Assembly (NCBI GenBank): GCA_046160825.1
Contig: JBJXHC010000039.1
Coordinates: 3,194 to 67,193 of the forward strand
Source of the DNA: JBJXHC01 sp046160825
GTDB taxonomy: Bacteria; Bacteroidota; Ignavibacteria; UBA10030; UBA6906
Direction of reading: 5' to 3'
Length of the DNA stretch: 64,000 nt
Part shown: positions 28,649-37,699 of the stretch, in pieces
Position numbering within the stretch: position 1 is the stretch's first letter
How the letters are laid out: each line of letters starts with the position of its first letter
Translations under genes and position numbers: made by a program
The notes under the pieces: generated by a model
Database searches by the model: none
Told to the model about the DNA's origin: nothing
Seen by the model: only the letters and a program-made list of their open reading frames with translations

Positions 28649-29845
28649 TTATTGTCTACTGAGCCAAAGTTCGGGATTCTGTTTATCACGATCCTTCCAC
28701 AATTCAAAGTGCAGACGGGGGCCCTCCAACGCTTCGCCACTCGTTCCAATCACATCTCCCTCTTTCACACGTTGGCCTTCCGCTACCTGAATTTCGGAGA
28801 GATGGGCATAGACTGTCCGGTAACCGTGGTAGTGATCAACTATCACAAGATTGCCATATCCGGGAAGCCACCAAATTGTTGTTATTTCCCCTTCCGCAAC
28901 AACACTTACGGACGATCCGGTCTTCACCGCAATATCAATCCCTGTATTCTGCGTAATGGTCTTGAGCGTCGGATGCTTGTGGTTGCCAAACTTCGCCACT
29001 ACACCTCCTTCGGAGACAGGCCAGCGAAGTCTTCCTTTTTTCGATTCAAATGAGCCTGCACTCACCGGAGGCTGTGCCAACTTTCCGTCGCGTGACTTCG
29101 CTTCCTTCTCCTTCTTGATGCGGTCAGCTTCAATCAAATCCGCAATCATATTCTCCAACTGTCGCGCAGCTTTGAGTTTTCGATCGATCTCGCGCTGCAC
29201 GGACTTCTTATCCTTCCTGATCTGGAAAAGAACATCCTTGCGCTCGGCGGCAAGTGTCACGAGCCTATCTTCTTCCGCGCCTTTCTCGGCAATCAAACGG
29301 CGTTCTTCACTGAGCTGTTGTTGCAGGCGTGCCTGCCTGGTCTCAATCTCCTCCTTCTTCGAGGAGATCTTCTGCGCGTCCTTCTGACGTTGGTCCGTGA
29401 ACCGTTTGAGATACTCCGTCCGGATATAGAATTGATTGATGGATTTCGACGTCAAGAGCAACTCTACATCGTGTACTTTCCCTGACTTATAAACCGATGA
29501 GACATACTGCGCGTAGTGTTGTTTGAGAAAGGAGAGCTGATCTCCAAGTTTGCCGATCTCATCCCGTGTTTCTTCAATGTCCTTCTGCAACTTCTTTTCT
29601 TCCGCTTTCAGCCTGGAAATCAAACGACGGAGTGCTGTTGCCTTACGATCATAAGTATCCAGCAGCTCCAATGTTGCTTTTTCGTTCTTCTGTTGCTCCT
29701 TGATCTTTGTTTCAAACTCGCGAATCTGATCACGCAGGTTTTCCAGCTCCGACCGTTTCTTCTTGATTTCATCCTGGGTGGCAAGTGAATGAGAAGTAAA
29801 CGCAGTGAGAACGATGAGCAGAATATGGAGGAAGGTTCGGCGCAA
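28649..29845 (-). CDS. EnvC-like murein hydrolase activator with degenerate M23 domain
   Basis: 398 aa. A signal peptide lies at 1-23, then a long coiled coil at about 24-260 (EIKKKRSELENLRDQIREFE and similar heptads). The C-terminal LytM/M23 fold is at about 275-398. The active-site pattern is broken: the HxxxD motif reads N-T-G-I-D (His replaced by Asn) and the HxH motif reads R-L-H (first His replaced by Arg). Family knowledge: such dLytM proteins do not cut peptidoglycan but switch on amidases at the division site, as EnvC does. The stop directly abuts the start of the sigma-54 activator, indicating one transcript. Confidence 0.82.
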   Translation of the reverse strand: MRRTFLHILLIVLTAFTSHSLATQDEIKKKRSELENLRDQIREFETKIKEQQKNEKATLELLDTYDRKATALRRLISRLKAEEKKLQKDIEETRDEIGKLGDQLSFLKQHYAQYVSSVYKSGKVHDVELLLTSKSINQFYIRTEYLKRFTDQRQKDAQKISSKKEEIETRQARLQQQLSEERRLIAEKGAEEDRLVTLAAERKDVLFQIRKDKKSVQREIDRKLKAARQLENMIADLIEADRIKKEKEAKSRDGKLAQPPVSAGSFESKKGRLRWPVSEGGVVAKFGNHKHPTLKTITQNTGIDIAVKTGSSVSVVAEGEITTIWWLPGYGNLVIVDHYHGYRTVYAHLSEIQVAEGQRVKEGDVIGTSGEALEGPRLHFELWKDRDKQNPELWLSRQ

Positions 29846-29847
29846 GG

Positions 29848-30618
29848 CTATCGTTCGATTGTCTCGGCGGTTTTCGGAATTGAGAAGGCGAACGAGGGGT
29901 TTGGCTCATTCAGTAACAATGATGAATAGTTGATGGACAGTCGCCTGTTCTCGCGGGGAAAGCGCATCACGATGCGCTTGGGTGCAGTCGCATCGTCGTC
30001 CTCCATCAACGATGAGCAAGAGGCCTCAATGAGAATATCGCCATCGGCGGATTTCTGTTGAAATCTGGTGACGAGAAGGAATGCCGGATCCACCCAGTAA
30101 TTGAAACCCGTTGTGCCGACCGTGTATGAAAGAAGGAATTCCCCTTCATCGACGGCGAGGACACCCGCATATGCTTCCGGCGGAAAGGAGAATACGCCGG
30201 CAAATGCATTCACGATCTGCTCGTACGTCATATCAAAGGGAATCACGGAGCGTATTGCGCCGGAGGTGGGAACGCCGGTCGTCACTCTGTTTTCCAGGCT
30301 ATTATACACAACGTAGCGGTCGCGGCTGAGAAAGAGTGTCCCCACATCAATACCGAACGGGCCTTCGAGAGTGACGAGGAGTGAATCAGGGCGTCGCATT
30401 GAAGAGGCAAAGGACGCGGTTCCTGACATTTGCGGACTCTCAAACGACAGGGTGCCGTAGCCCGTCAGTGTCTGGAGCTTTTCAGATTGACGCTCGACAA
30501 GTGCAATGAGCATTTCGGGCGAGGTGGCGTTCGTATCCAGAACCACTTCCGGCCTGCGCGTCGCGCACGAGATAAAAAACATGGTGAGAAGGACAAGAAG
30601 TATGGATGAGCGGATCAT
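29848..30618 (-). CDS. DUF4292-type LolA-like lipoprotein
   Basis: 256 aa with a lipobox, FISC, at Cys18. The mature part reads LQTLTGYGTLSFESPQMSGTA, then MRRPDSLLVTLEGPFGIDVG, LFLSRDRYVVYNSLENRV and a late RIVMRFPRENRRLSINYSSL. It is a half-barrel fold resembling LolA/LolB as found in DUF4292 members of Bacteroidota. A role in lipoprotein or lipid handling at the outer membrane is likely but unproven. The start overlaps the preceding gene's stop by 4 bases (ATGA). It is followed after 2 bases by the EnvC-like gene. Confidence 0.8.
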   Translation of the reverse strand: MIRSSILLVLLTMFFISCATRRPEVVLDTNATSPEMLIALVERQSEKLQTLTGYGTLSFESPQMSGTASFASSMRRPDSLLVTLEGPFGIDVGTLFLSRDRYVVYNSLENRVTTGVPTSGAIRSVIPFDMTYEQIVNAFAGVFSFPPEAYAGVLAVDEGEFLLSYTVGTTGFNYWVDPAFLLVTRFQQKSADGDILIEASCSSLMEDDDATAPKRIVMRFPRENRRLSINYSSLLLNEPNPSFAFSIPKTAETIER

Positions 30619-32339
30619 AATGTGCCGCGTGCAACCTTCTCGCGCAAGGCGTTGTTCTTTTCATCCATCGTCAGAGCGATGTTCCATTGTTCCAGCGCCT
30701 GCTCACGCTGGTCCATCATGAAATAAATATCACCGAGGTGTTCAAAAAGAACGGCGCTGGGGTCCCCTTTGTCGATCGCCTTCTTGATATATTCTTCAGC
30801 CTCTTTGTACTTTCCGAGACGGAAATACACCCATCCGATCGTGTCGAGGTATGACGCGTTCTCCGGCTGCGCCTCCACCGCTTTCTTTGCCATTTCCAAT
30901 GCGCGGTCCACTTGCATATTGCGTTCGGCAAGACTGTAGCTGTAGTTATTCAAGGCAAGGTGGTTTCCGGGATCCAGCTTCAGAACTTCTTCGTAGAGCT
31001 TGTCGCTCTCAACAGTATTCTCCATGCCGTTGTACACGAGGGCGAGTTGGATAACGGCATTGACATCCTTGGGATTGATCGTGCGCGCATGATCAAGAGA
31101 GCGGATGGCGTCTTCGTTGCGTTGCAATCTGCTGTATGCCACACCGAGAAAGAAGCTGACACGGAACTCATCCGGCAGTACCTTCTTGGCCGACTCAAGT
31201 ATTGCCACGACTCCTTCAAAATCATTTCGCTGCATTAGTATCGAGGTAAGATAAATCCAGCCGTCGGCGTTCCAACTTGCAAGTTCCGTTACTCTGCGGA
31301 AGTTTGGCTCGGCAAGCGTATCGTTGCCGGTCAGCGCGCCAATGGCGCCGAGAAACCAATACGGTTGCCAGTCATCCGGGTGCTTCGCCTTGATCTCCTC
31401 GAAGATCGACCGCGCCATCGGTGCGAGGGTGGAGTCCTTTTCCATATGCTGGAAGTACATCTCGCCAATGCGGAGCTTCACCTCAAGGGTGACCGAATCC
31501 TGCCGCAATATGGCGTGGAATTCTCTTGCCGCTTCCGCGTATTCCTTCTTCTGAAGATGGATGCTTGCAATTCCGTTGATATAGTCGAGGTTATCAGGGT
31601 TGCGTTCGCGCAGTTCTTTGAACATCACGAACGCCGTATCGTATTGCCCGGCCCGGAGGAATGCCTCGCCCACGCTTTGCTTCAATTGCATATTGGCAGG
31701 GTCAATCTCGAGCATACGCCGCAGTGCGTCCGCAGATTTCCCGTGTTGCCCCATCACGTTGTGCAATTCCGCAATCTGCAGCAGCACGTCCCACTCAGGT
31801 CCAAACCGGTCGAGTATCGCTGTGAATACTTCCAATGCCTTCAGAGGTTTGCGCCCTTGATACATGCGTGCGAGAGCATACCACGAATCAATCGAAGCGG
31901 AATCACGCTTCACAATCTCTTCATGCTCTTCTGCCGCCTTGTCGATTTCAAATGCTGCCACATAGGTCCCGGCAAGCGTTTTTCGATATTCAAGTTTGTC
32001 CGGTGAGAGACGAACAGCTTCCTTCCCCGCCTCAATCGCCAGGGAGTGTTTGCCCAACGCGGAGTAGCTTTTCGACAGGGCAAAATAGATTGCGTGGTCC
32101 TTGTCGTACCGTAATGCGTCCTGATACTCAAGCACGGCCTTCGCATGGTCGCCCTTCATCTCATGCAATGAGCCTTCGACGAAATGTTCAAGTGCTTTAT
32201 CCCGGGCCATTTGTTCAAGCGCCGACAGAGAACGCTCGGATGTGCGGCCCGTCGTGCTTTCATTCGTTGACGAGCAACCCGCGAGGGACAGAGTAATCAC
32301 CGCGAATACAACACCTGCCACCGACTTCACATACTGCAT
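30615..32339 (-). CDS. TPR lipoprotein, 574 aa
   Basis: Start taken at ATG 32339: the peptide from there is an ideal lipoprotein signal (LSLAGC, Cys22), a GAGAG lies 8 bases upstream, and the likely transcription start (promoter 32371-32399) leaves too little leader for the earlier ATG at 32357. About 14 TPR-like units span residues 30-570: AVLEYQDALRYDKDHAIYFAL, SLAIEAGKEAVRLSPDKLEYR, EAAREFHAILRQD, ARTINPKDVNAVIQLALVYNG, EAEEYIKKAIDKGDPSAVLFE. It is expected in the periplasm or at the inner face of the outer membrane, as a scaffold. First gene of the envelope operon. Confidence 0.85.
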   Translation of the reverse strand: MQYVKSVAGVVFAVITLSLAGCSSTNESTTGRTSERSLSALEQMARDKALEHFVEGSLHEMKGDHAKAVLEYQDALRYDKDHAIYFALSKSYSALGKHSLAIEAGKEAVRLSPDKLEYRKTLAGTYVAAFEIDKAAEEHEEIVKRDSASIDSWYALARMYQGRKPLKALEVFTAILDRFGPEWDVLLQIAELHNVMGQHGKSADALRRMLEIDPANMQLKQSVGEAFLRAGQYDTAFVMFKELRERNPDNLDYINGIASIHLQKKEYAEAAREFHAILRQDSVTLEVKLRIGEMYFQHMEKDSTLAPMARSIFEEIKAKHPDDWQPYWFLGAIGALTGNDTLAEPNFRRVTELASWNADGWIYLTSILMQRNDFEGVVAILESAKKVLPDEFRVSFFLGVAYSRLQRNEDAIRSLDHARTINPKDVNAVIQLALVYNGMENTVESDKLYEEVLKLDPGNHLALNNYSYSLAERNMQVDRALEMAKKAVEAQPENASYLDTIGWVYFRLGKYKEAEEYIKKAIDKGDPSAVLFEHLGDIYFMMDQREQALEQWNIALTMDEKNNALREKVARGTL

Positions 32340-32370
32340 ATGTGCTTTCACTCTCATGTTGTGGTTGAAA

Positions 32371-32399
32371 AATATATCCATTCACCCGTTGAATAACAA
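32371..32399 (-). promoter_or_regulatory. Sigma-70-like promoter of the envelope operon
   Basis: Minus-strand TTGTTA (32394-32399), 17-base spacer, TATATT (32371-32376). It lies back to back with the plus-strand promoter at 32411-32439. Confidence 0.65.
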
Positions 32400-32410
32400 G
32401 GAGCCTTTCC

Positions 32411-32439
32411 TTGACATGCTGGACGTTTTTGGGTATTCT
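32411..32439 (+). promoter_or_regulatory. Sigma-70-like promoter of the ATP-grasp gene
   Basis: TTGACA (32411-32416), 17-base spacer, TATTCT (32434-32439), 24 bases upstream of ATG 32464. Confidence 0.75.
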
Positions 32440-32463
32440 TCTCTCTGACTTTCCGACACATCC

Positions 32464-33372
32464 ATGACCGAATACTTTCATCTCGCAGTTGCCTGGGACT
32501 GGGAACACGACAAAGAGTTCGTCCGGATTCTTGAGCAGCAAATGCACGCCCACCGGCTGCTTTTCTATTCCATTTCCCATCATAATACTCACGAAACACT
32601 CCGCAGGTTGCAACGCGGGGAAATTGAGTTCGGAGGTTTCCTCGACCGCGCCTCCGATTCCGATGAGAACTTTCTGCCTCTTGCCCGCTTCATGCGCAAG
32701 AGCAAGGCCTATTACATCAATCCCACGGATCTCGTCCAACACGCCATGGACAAGGCCACAATGCACCTGGAGTTCATCACCAACGGAATTGACGTACCGT
32801 TCACCATCATCATCTCTCCATATAATAAGAAAAAAGAAATGGAGCTGAGCCTGACAGACCTTGCCCGCCTCGGTCGGCCGTTCATCATCAAGCCGGCGAA
32901 CACTACAGGCGGCGGCATTGGCGTTATCCTCGGAGCGGAAAGTCTTAAAGACGTGATCGAGTCGCGCCAGCACCACAAGAACGACAAGTACTTGTTGCAG
33001 GAAAAAATTGTCCCCGTGCCGTTCGAAGGACAGAAGGGATGGTTCAGAGTGTTCTATGTCTTCGGATTGGTGTTGCCTTGCTGGTGGGACGACGGAACGC
33101 ATATCTATAAGATGATCACCAAGTCCGAGGTGACTTCACACGGACTCCGTCCGTTAATTTCGGTAACGAAGAAAATCTGGGACGTGTGCAAACTGGATTT
33201 CTTCTCGACGGAGATTGCGACGACAAACGAGGGAAAGTTTGTGGTTGTGGATTACGTGAATGAAACCTGCGACATGAGGCTGCAATCAAAACACGCTGAT
33301 GGCGTACCGGACCTGGTGGTTTCGGAGATTGCGCGGACAATTGCGAAACATCTGAGAGGAGAACTGAAATAG
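32464..33372 (+). CDS. Stand-alone ATP-grasp enzyme of unknown substrate
   Basis: 302 aa from ATG 32464. An N-terminal Rossmann-like half (YFHLAVAWDWEHDKEFVRILE) precedes the ATP-grasp core: VPFTIIISPYNKKKEM, LGRPFIIKPANTTGGGIGVIL (nucleotide loop), YLLQEKIVPVPFEGQKGWFRV, and the late metal-binding FVVVDYVNETCDMR. Such enzymes join a carboxylate to an amine or thiol via an acyl-phosphate. No ligase-substrate partner is encoded nearby: the next gene is convergent, ending 3 bases away, and upstream lies the divergent envelope operon. A secondary-metabolite or peptide-tailoring role is one possibility. The cytoplasmic location follows from the lack of a signal peptide. Confidence 0.85.
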   Translation: MTEYFHLAVAWDWEHDKEFVRILEQQMHAHRLLFYSISHHNTHETLRRLQRGEIEFGGFLDRASDSDENFLPLARFMRKSKAYYINPTDLVQHAMDKATMHLEFITNGIDVPFTIIISPYNKKKEMELSLTDLARLGRPFIIKPANTTGGGIGVILGAESLKDVIESRQHHKNDKYLLQEKIVPVPFEGQKGWFRVFYVFGLVLPCWWDDGTHIYKMITKSEVTSHGLRPLISVTKKIWDVCKLDFFSTEIATTNEGKFVVVDYVNETCDMRLQSKHADGVPDLVVSEIARTIAKHLRGELK

Positions 33373-33374
33373 TC

Positions 33375-33767
33375 TTAATTGATGAACGTTATCGCAATGC
33401 TATCAGAAAAAACAGTTACATCTACCTCAATCGGACAGCAGCCATCGTCACCTATTACCTTTCCCGTTCCGATTATCACAATAGCGTTACCCGATACTGT
33501 GGCCACAACGAAGGATCCAACCGAGGTTGATGGCCGACTTGTAAGGAAGCCAATAGCCCAAATTGCAACCCCGCCAGTCGAGCCATTAAACGCACCGTGG
33601 CCTCCCCCTTGTGACACGTCCAAATGGTAGTGCTCTTGTGCCCGGGTAGCCATATTCTTTAGAACCCGAAGTACAGCGTCTCTGTTCTCGGCAGCCGGAT
33701 CACCGCCGAAGACCAGTTGAAACAGCAATGCAAAGGCGGTCACCAGCAATATGAGTTTTCGTGTCAT
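33375..33767 (-). CDS. Small exported protein, 130 aa
   Basis: ATG 33767 has AGGAG upstream. The longer reading to 33866 has no such site and would spoil the signal peptide. A signal peptide spans 1-21 (LVFGG). The segment MATRAQEHYHLDVSQGGGHGA recalls the 'aRAQeyY..p...GGGGgsF' motif of type IV pilin-like secreted proteins in this group, but the pilin leader is absent. The rest is strand-rich (FVVATVSGNAIVIIGTGKVIG, then a CCPIEVDVTVF end). Function unknown. Convergent with the ATP-grasp gene. Confidence 0.65.
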   Translation of the reverse strand: MTRKLILLVTAFALLFQLVFGGDPAAENRDAVLRVLKNMATRAQEHYHLDVSQGGGHGAFNGSTGGVAIWAIGFLTSRPSTSVGSFVVATVSGNAIVIIGTGKVIGDDGCCPIEVDVTVFSDSIAITFIN

Positions 33768-33990
33768 CAGTCGTCTCCTGTCCTGATTGCTAAATCCCAA
33801 TTGTGTGCCATGCAACGAACGTGCATTTGTCGATTGCAACAGCGGACACATGAAAACGGGAAGCAAAACTTACCCCTCTGGCTGTCATCCTTTCCGCTGT
33901 TGCACAACTCCCTTGCCAATCCGTTGATGAATTAACGACTTGCAAGCGGCATGTGATTTGACCATTTGAAGGCATACAAAGGAGAGAGTT

Positions 33991-36732
33991 ATGGGAAGAC
34001 GAAATCTGTTGGCTTCAATTGTATTGATGGTATGCGAAATGGCTTCATCCCAACAAATACCCGGACCAAGAGTGCTTTGGGAACAGGCCATTGATGCGGG
34101 CATACACCAGCAATTCGCAATACTCACTGCCGTCACGACAGATGATGTGGGAAACGTCTACGCCACGGGAAAGATTGATTCACGGAAGGGTTGTACCGAT
34201 CTCCTGACCATCAAGTACGGCCCAGGGGGGAACAAACTCTGGGAAGCCCGATACAACAGTCCAACGGATGACGAGGAGGCCGGAGTTTTTATCGGAGTTG
34301 ATCGCCATGGGAACGTCTATGTCGCCGGTACCAGCACATTCCAGGACAGTCTTAATGCTGCTGTTGGAATCCTCATCAAGTACAACACGCTCGGACAAGA
34401 ACAGTGGGTGAAGTTGATCTTCAGGATCGCGGAGAATCGAGAAAGCTGGAGTGCCTTTGCCGTTGACGCCGAGGGAAATACCTATGTGACCGGTCATCGA
34501 GAAATAGCTGGATCGGATCAGTCAGACTACATCACGAGAAAAATAAATTCAAGTGGAGAACATGAATGGGAGACGGTCTATGCTGGGACGGCTGGAAGGG
34601 ACGATCGTGCGTCAGGGATTACAGTTGACAACCTCGGCAATGTCTACGTCACCGGCGTTTCCGGGGATACTTCATCAGTGAACTTCAGACAAGCCTATGC
34701 AACAATAAAGTATGCACCCAACGGAACCCAATTGTGGATGCATAGGTATTTGCTTCCTGAATCAGCAAGTGGGCGGATTGATGCAATATCAATAGATCAC
34801 ACTGGTCGAGTTGCCATATCAGGAAGAACCGACTACGGGATAGTAGCTCAAACGATCCAATATGACACTTTTGGAAATATCGAGTGGGAGAACATCGGCA
34901 CCAATTTCGCTTCATCGCTTGCTCATGATTCTGATGGGATTTTGTATCTCGCAGGAACAACCAACCCTGGTTGGCAGGCAGACAACTTGCTCGCCCTAAA
35001 ATACAAACCGGCCGGAGAAGTGGATTGGAGATTCATTCGCCCATATCCGACTTCGATGTCCTTTGAGTCGCCTATTCTAAAACTGGATCAAACCCATAAT
35101 GTAATCGTCGCATCGTCGTTGGGATCCATCTTCTACGGAGAACGTAATGGTGCGTTCCTGATCAAACTCAGTCCCGATGGCACACCCCTTTGGGAAGCGA
35201 AACCGCCTGCGTCAAGTATGCTTTGGAATCTGCATCCCCTACAGGGTATCGCACTGGATCACAGTGGTAATATCGCGGTGATAACCATGGTTGACACCGT
35301 ATCATTGGAACAAAATGGAATTCAAAGTGCGCGGGCTCTAAAATATAATCCGGACGGGCTATTGCTTTGGAACAGGACCGAATCAGGAGACGGGATATCG
35401 GACGGCTCAATCTACGCGATGGAAATTGACGACCACGGCAACGCCTATGTTACGGGCTCATGCAGGAATATCGAATCCGGTCTCGACTACTTCACGGCAA
35501 GGATTAATCCAAGTGGCGTCGTGGAGTGGACTGCCACTTATGACGGCCCATTAAGCAAGACCGATTTTGCAAGTTTCATTGCGCTGGATGGCGACGGAAA
35601 CGTATATGTTTCAGGGATGAGCCCGGCATATGAAACAGGAGTGGACTACGCAACAATCAAGTATAGCCCGAGAGGCGAGCAGTTGTGGGTGGCGCGTCAC
35701 ACAAATACGGTCAATGTGTGGTGGGAGGATCGGGTTCATGATCTTCTCGTCGACCCGACGGGAGTGTACGTTGCAGGGAGTGCCGGAGTTGTCAAGTACG
35801 ACCACGCTGGCAACATATTGTGGAGTACCGCAAAGCCCGCTTTCGCCATCGCCAGGGATGTGTATGGAAACATCTATGCGATCAACGAAACGGAATTGAC
35901 AAAGCGAACCGGCAATGGTTCGGAATTGTGGACATCATATTCAACCTATCGCGATGAAGTAGCAGTCGATGGATATGGTGATGTCTATATTTCACGAAAC
36001 GGGGGCGGAATCAAAAAGTTCGACGCAAACGGACATGTGCTTTGGGGCCGATCGTATGGTAGCAAGAGAATCCTCTTCGACGAGAACTCAAACGTCTACC
36101 TTGCAGATTTTCATAGAGCTACAAAGCTTACCCCTGCGGGCACACTCGTTTATTCCACTGCCACAGATTTTGAAACGGTAGGCGATCTCGCGTTGGACAA
36201 TCGCGGCTTTCTTTATGTTACGGGCAACACATACCTTGGCTCAAACTGGGACAGCAATACAATCAAGGTCTCTCCGACTGGAAGCGTAGAGTGGATCACT
36301 CCTGCCAATACTGCGTTCGGCTACAGAACATTTGGCGTCAGGGCCACGAACCAAGGCGAGATCATCGTCGCGGGTCAGACCATCCGGTCGGACATGTCGG
36401 CATTTCCCTCGATCACGAAACTCACGGAGGTTGTCAGCGATGTTGTCGGAGAAAACGACAATATGCCGTTGACTGATGGACTCTCTTCAAACTATCCCAA
36501 CCCGTTCAATCCGAAAACGAATATCGGATTTCGCATCTCAAGATCCGGCCATGTGTCTTTGAAGGTGTTTGATATGCTGGGGCGCGAGGTTGCACAACTC
36601 GTCAACCGGGAATTGGAGCCTGGAAATCATACCGTATCGTGGAATGCAAATGCGATGGCTAGCGGCGTTTATTTCTATACATTGAGCACCAATGGCGTCA
36701 TCGAAACACGCCGGATGATGCTCCTAAGATAA
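33991..36732 (+). CDS. Secreted SBBP beta-propeller repeat protein with type IX sorting domain
   Basis: 913 aa from ATG 33991 (AAGGAGAG site). A signal peptide lies at 1-21. About a dozen repeats of roughly 55-60 residues occur, each with a 'd..GNvYvtG.s......Dy.tiKy...G..lWe..Y' pattern, for example DNLGNVYVTGVSG, DDHGNAYVTGSC, LDNRGFLYVTGN. This is the SBBP (beta-propeller) family. The C-terminal sorting domain starts about 830: NYPNPFNPKTNIGFRI, VFDMLGREVAQLV, SGVYFYTL, MMLLR. Likely displayed on or released from the cell surface. Ligand unknown. It is monocistronic. Confidence 0.9.
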   Translation: MGRRNLLASIVLMVCEMASSQQIPGPRVLWEQAIDAGIHQQFAILTAVTTDDVGNVYATGKIDSRKGCTDLLTIKYGPGGNKLWEARYNSPTDDEEAGVFIGVDRHGNVYVAGTSTFQDSLNAAVGILIKYNTLGQEQWVKLIFRIAENRESWSAFAVDAEGNTYVTGHREIAGSDQSDYITRKINSSGEHEWETVYAGTAGRDDRASGITVDNLGNVYVTGVSGDTSSVNFRQAYATIKYAPNGTQLWMHRYLLPESASGRIDAISIDHTGRVAISGRTDYGIVAQTIQYDTFGNIEWENIGTNFASSLAHDSDGILYLAGTTNPGWQADNLLALKYKPAGEVDWRFIRPYPTSMSFESPILKLDQTHNVIVASSLGSIFYGERNGAFLIKLSPDGTPLWEAKPPASSMLWNLHPLQGIALDHSGNIAVITMVDTVSLEQNGIQSARALKYNPDGLLLWNRTESGDGISDGSIYAMEIDDHGNAYVTGSCRNIESGLDYFTARINPSGVVEWTATYDGPLSKTDFASFIALDGDGNVYVSGMSPAYETGVDYATIKYSPRGEQLWVARHTNTVNVWWEDRVHDLLVDPTGVYVAGSAGVVKYDHAGNILWSTAKPAFAIARDVYGNIYAINETELTKRTGNGSELWTSYSTYRDEVAVDGYGDVYISRNGGGIKKFDANGHVLWGRSYGSKRILFDENSNVYLADFHRATKLTPAGTLVYSTATDFETVGDLALDNRGFLYVTGNTYLGSNWDSNTIKVSPTGSVEWITPANTAFGYRTFGVRATNQGEIIVAGQTIRSDMSAFPSITKLTEVVSDVVGENDNMPLTDGLSSNYPNPFNPKTNIGFRISRSGHVSLKVFDMLGREVAQLVNRELEPGNHTVSWNANAMASGVYFYTLSTNGVIETRRMMLLR

Positions 36733-36890
36733 AAACATCGGATGCACTATCCCTTTATTCAATACTCCATTCATCCTATGGGTGCAACACCATTCCTTGA
36801 CTTTGCCCACATGGTTTGATACCTTTTGTCCGACATTTGAGCCTGTCGTCACGCAGGCACACGATCCAAACTCTCAGGAAGGAACTCCCA

Positions 36891-37589
36891 ATGCGAATAT
36901 CTCAACAGCATTCTGTTTACAGCACACTGATGGGACTGAGTTTTCTTGTGCTGATGATTGCATTCACAACATCCGGTTGCGGCACCGTGGAAGAAAGCGC
37001 CGATACCTCAATGGAAAACACCTGGACACAGCCCGCTCCGGCGGTCAATGTCGCCCGTCTCGAATACCGCATCGACAGTCTGATGACTGAGAACCGCAGA
37101 CTGAAGCAACAACTCGACGCCATGGCTCAGGAGTCGCAGAATCTCGCGTCACGCAATTCGGAACTCGAATCACGACTGAACGAAGCACTCGCCACGCCGA
37201 AGGCTCCGCCGCCGCCGGCCGACTTTACCTCGGCATATTCGGCTGCCCTTGCAGAATACCGCAAACGGAACTTTACGGGTGCCGCTGCGCAGTTTGAATC
37301 GCTTTTGAAGTCAGGAATCAAGGAAGACCTCGCCGACAACTGCCACTACTGGATCGGCGAATCGTATTATGGCACGGGGAAATTCAATGACGCCATGGAG
37401 CATTTCCAGATGGTCTTCAACTATGTGAAGTCGGAGAAGAAGGACGACGCGCAGATGATGATCGGAAACTGCTATGTTGCATTGAGGAATAACGCTGCCG
37501 CCAAGACGGCATTCAACAAACTGATCTCAACGTACACAACGAGCGCGTATGTCGCCCGGGCGCAGGAGAAACTTGCAACATTGAAATAG
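36891..37589 (+). CDS. CpoB/YbgF-like coiled-coil TPR lipoprotein
   Basis: 232 aa from ATG 36891, chosen for the AGGAAGGA site. An earlier in-frame ATG at 36816 adds 25 residues ahead of the signal peptide. The lipobox TSGC puts lipidation at Cys30. A coiled coil lies at about 60-110 (RIDSLMTENRRLKQQLDAMAQ). Three TPR-type helices pairs follow (YSAALAEYRKRNFTGAAAQFE, then DNCHYWIGESYYGTGKF, then DAQMMIGNCYVALRN). This layout matches CpoB/YbgF, which coordinates Tol-Pal and wall synthesis during division in other Gram-negatives. No tol or pal gene is adjacent here. It is followed by the terminator at 37615-37644. Confidence 0.8.
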   Translation: MRISQQHSVYSTLMGLSFLVLMIAFTTSGCGTVEESADTSMENTWTQPAPAVNVARLEYRIDSLMTENRRLKQQLDAMAQESQNLASRNSELESRLNEALATPKAPPPPADFTSAYSAALAEYRKRNFTGAAAQFESLLKSGIKEDLADNCHYWIGESYYGTGKFNDAMEHFQMVFNYVKSEKKDDAQMMIGNCYVALRNNAAAKTAFNKLISTYTTSAYVARAQEKLATLK

Positions 37590-37614
37590 TAACGATAGAT
37601 GTAGCTGCAAATTA

Positions 37615-37644
37615 AAACCCCGGCCAATCGGTCGGGGTTTTTTT
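37615..37644. terminator. Terminator between the CpoB-like and fbp genes
   Basis: AACCCCG (37616-37622) pairs with CGGGGTT (37633-37639), then a T-run on the plus strand. The A-run on the other side lets it also serve the minus-strand fbp gene. Confidence 0.85.
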
Positions 37645-37699
37645 GCTTTGAGGGTTTCTTCCAACTTTCGCTTTCCACTCTTCGCTTTTCGCTTTCCTC

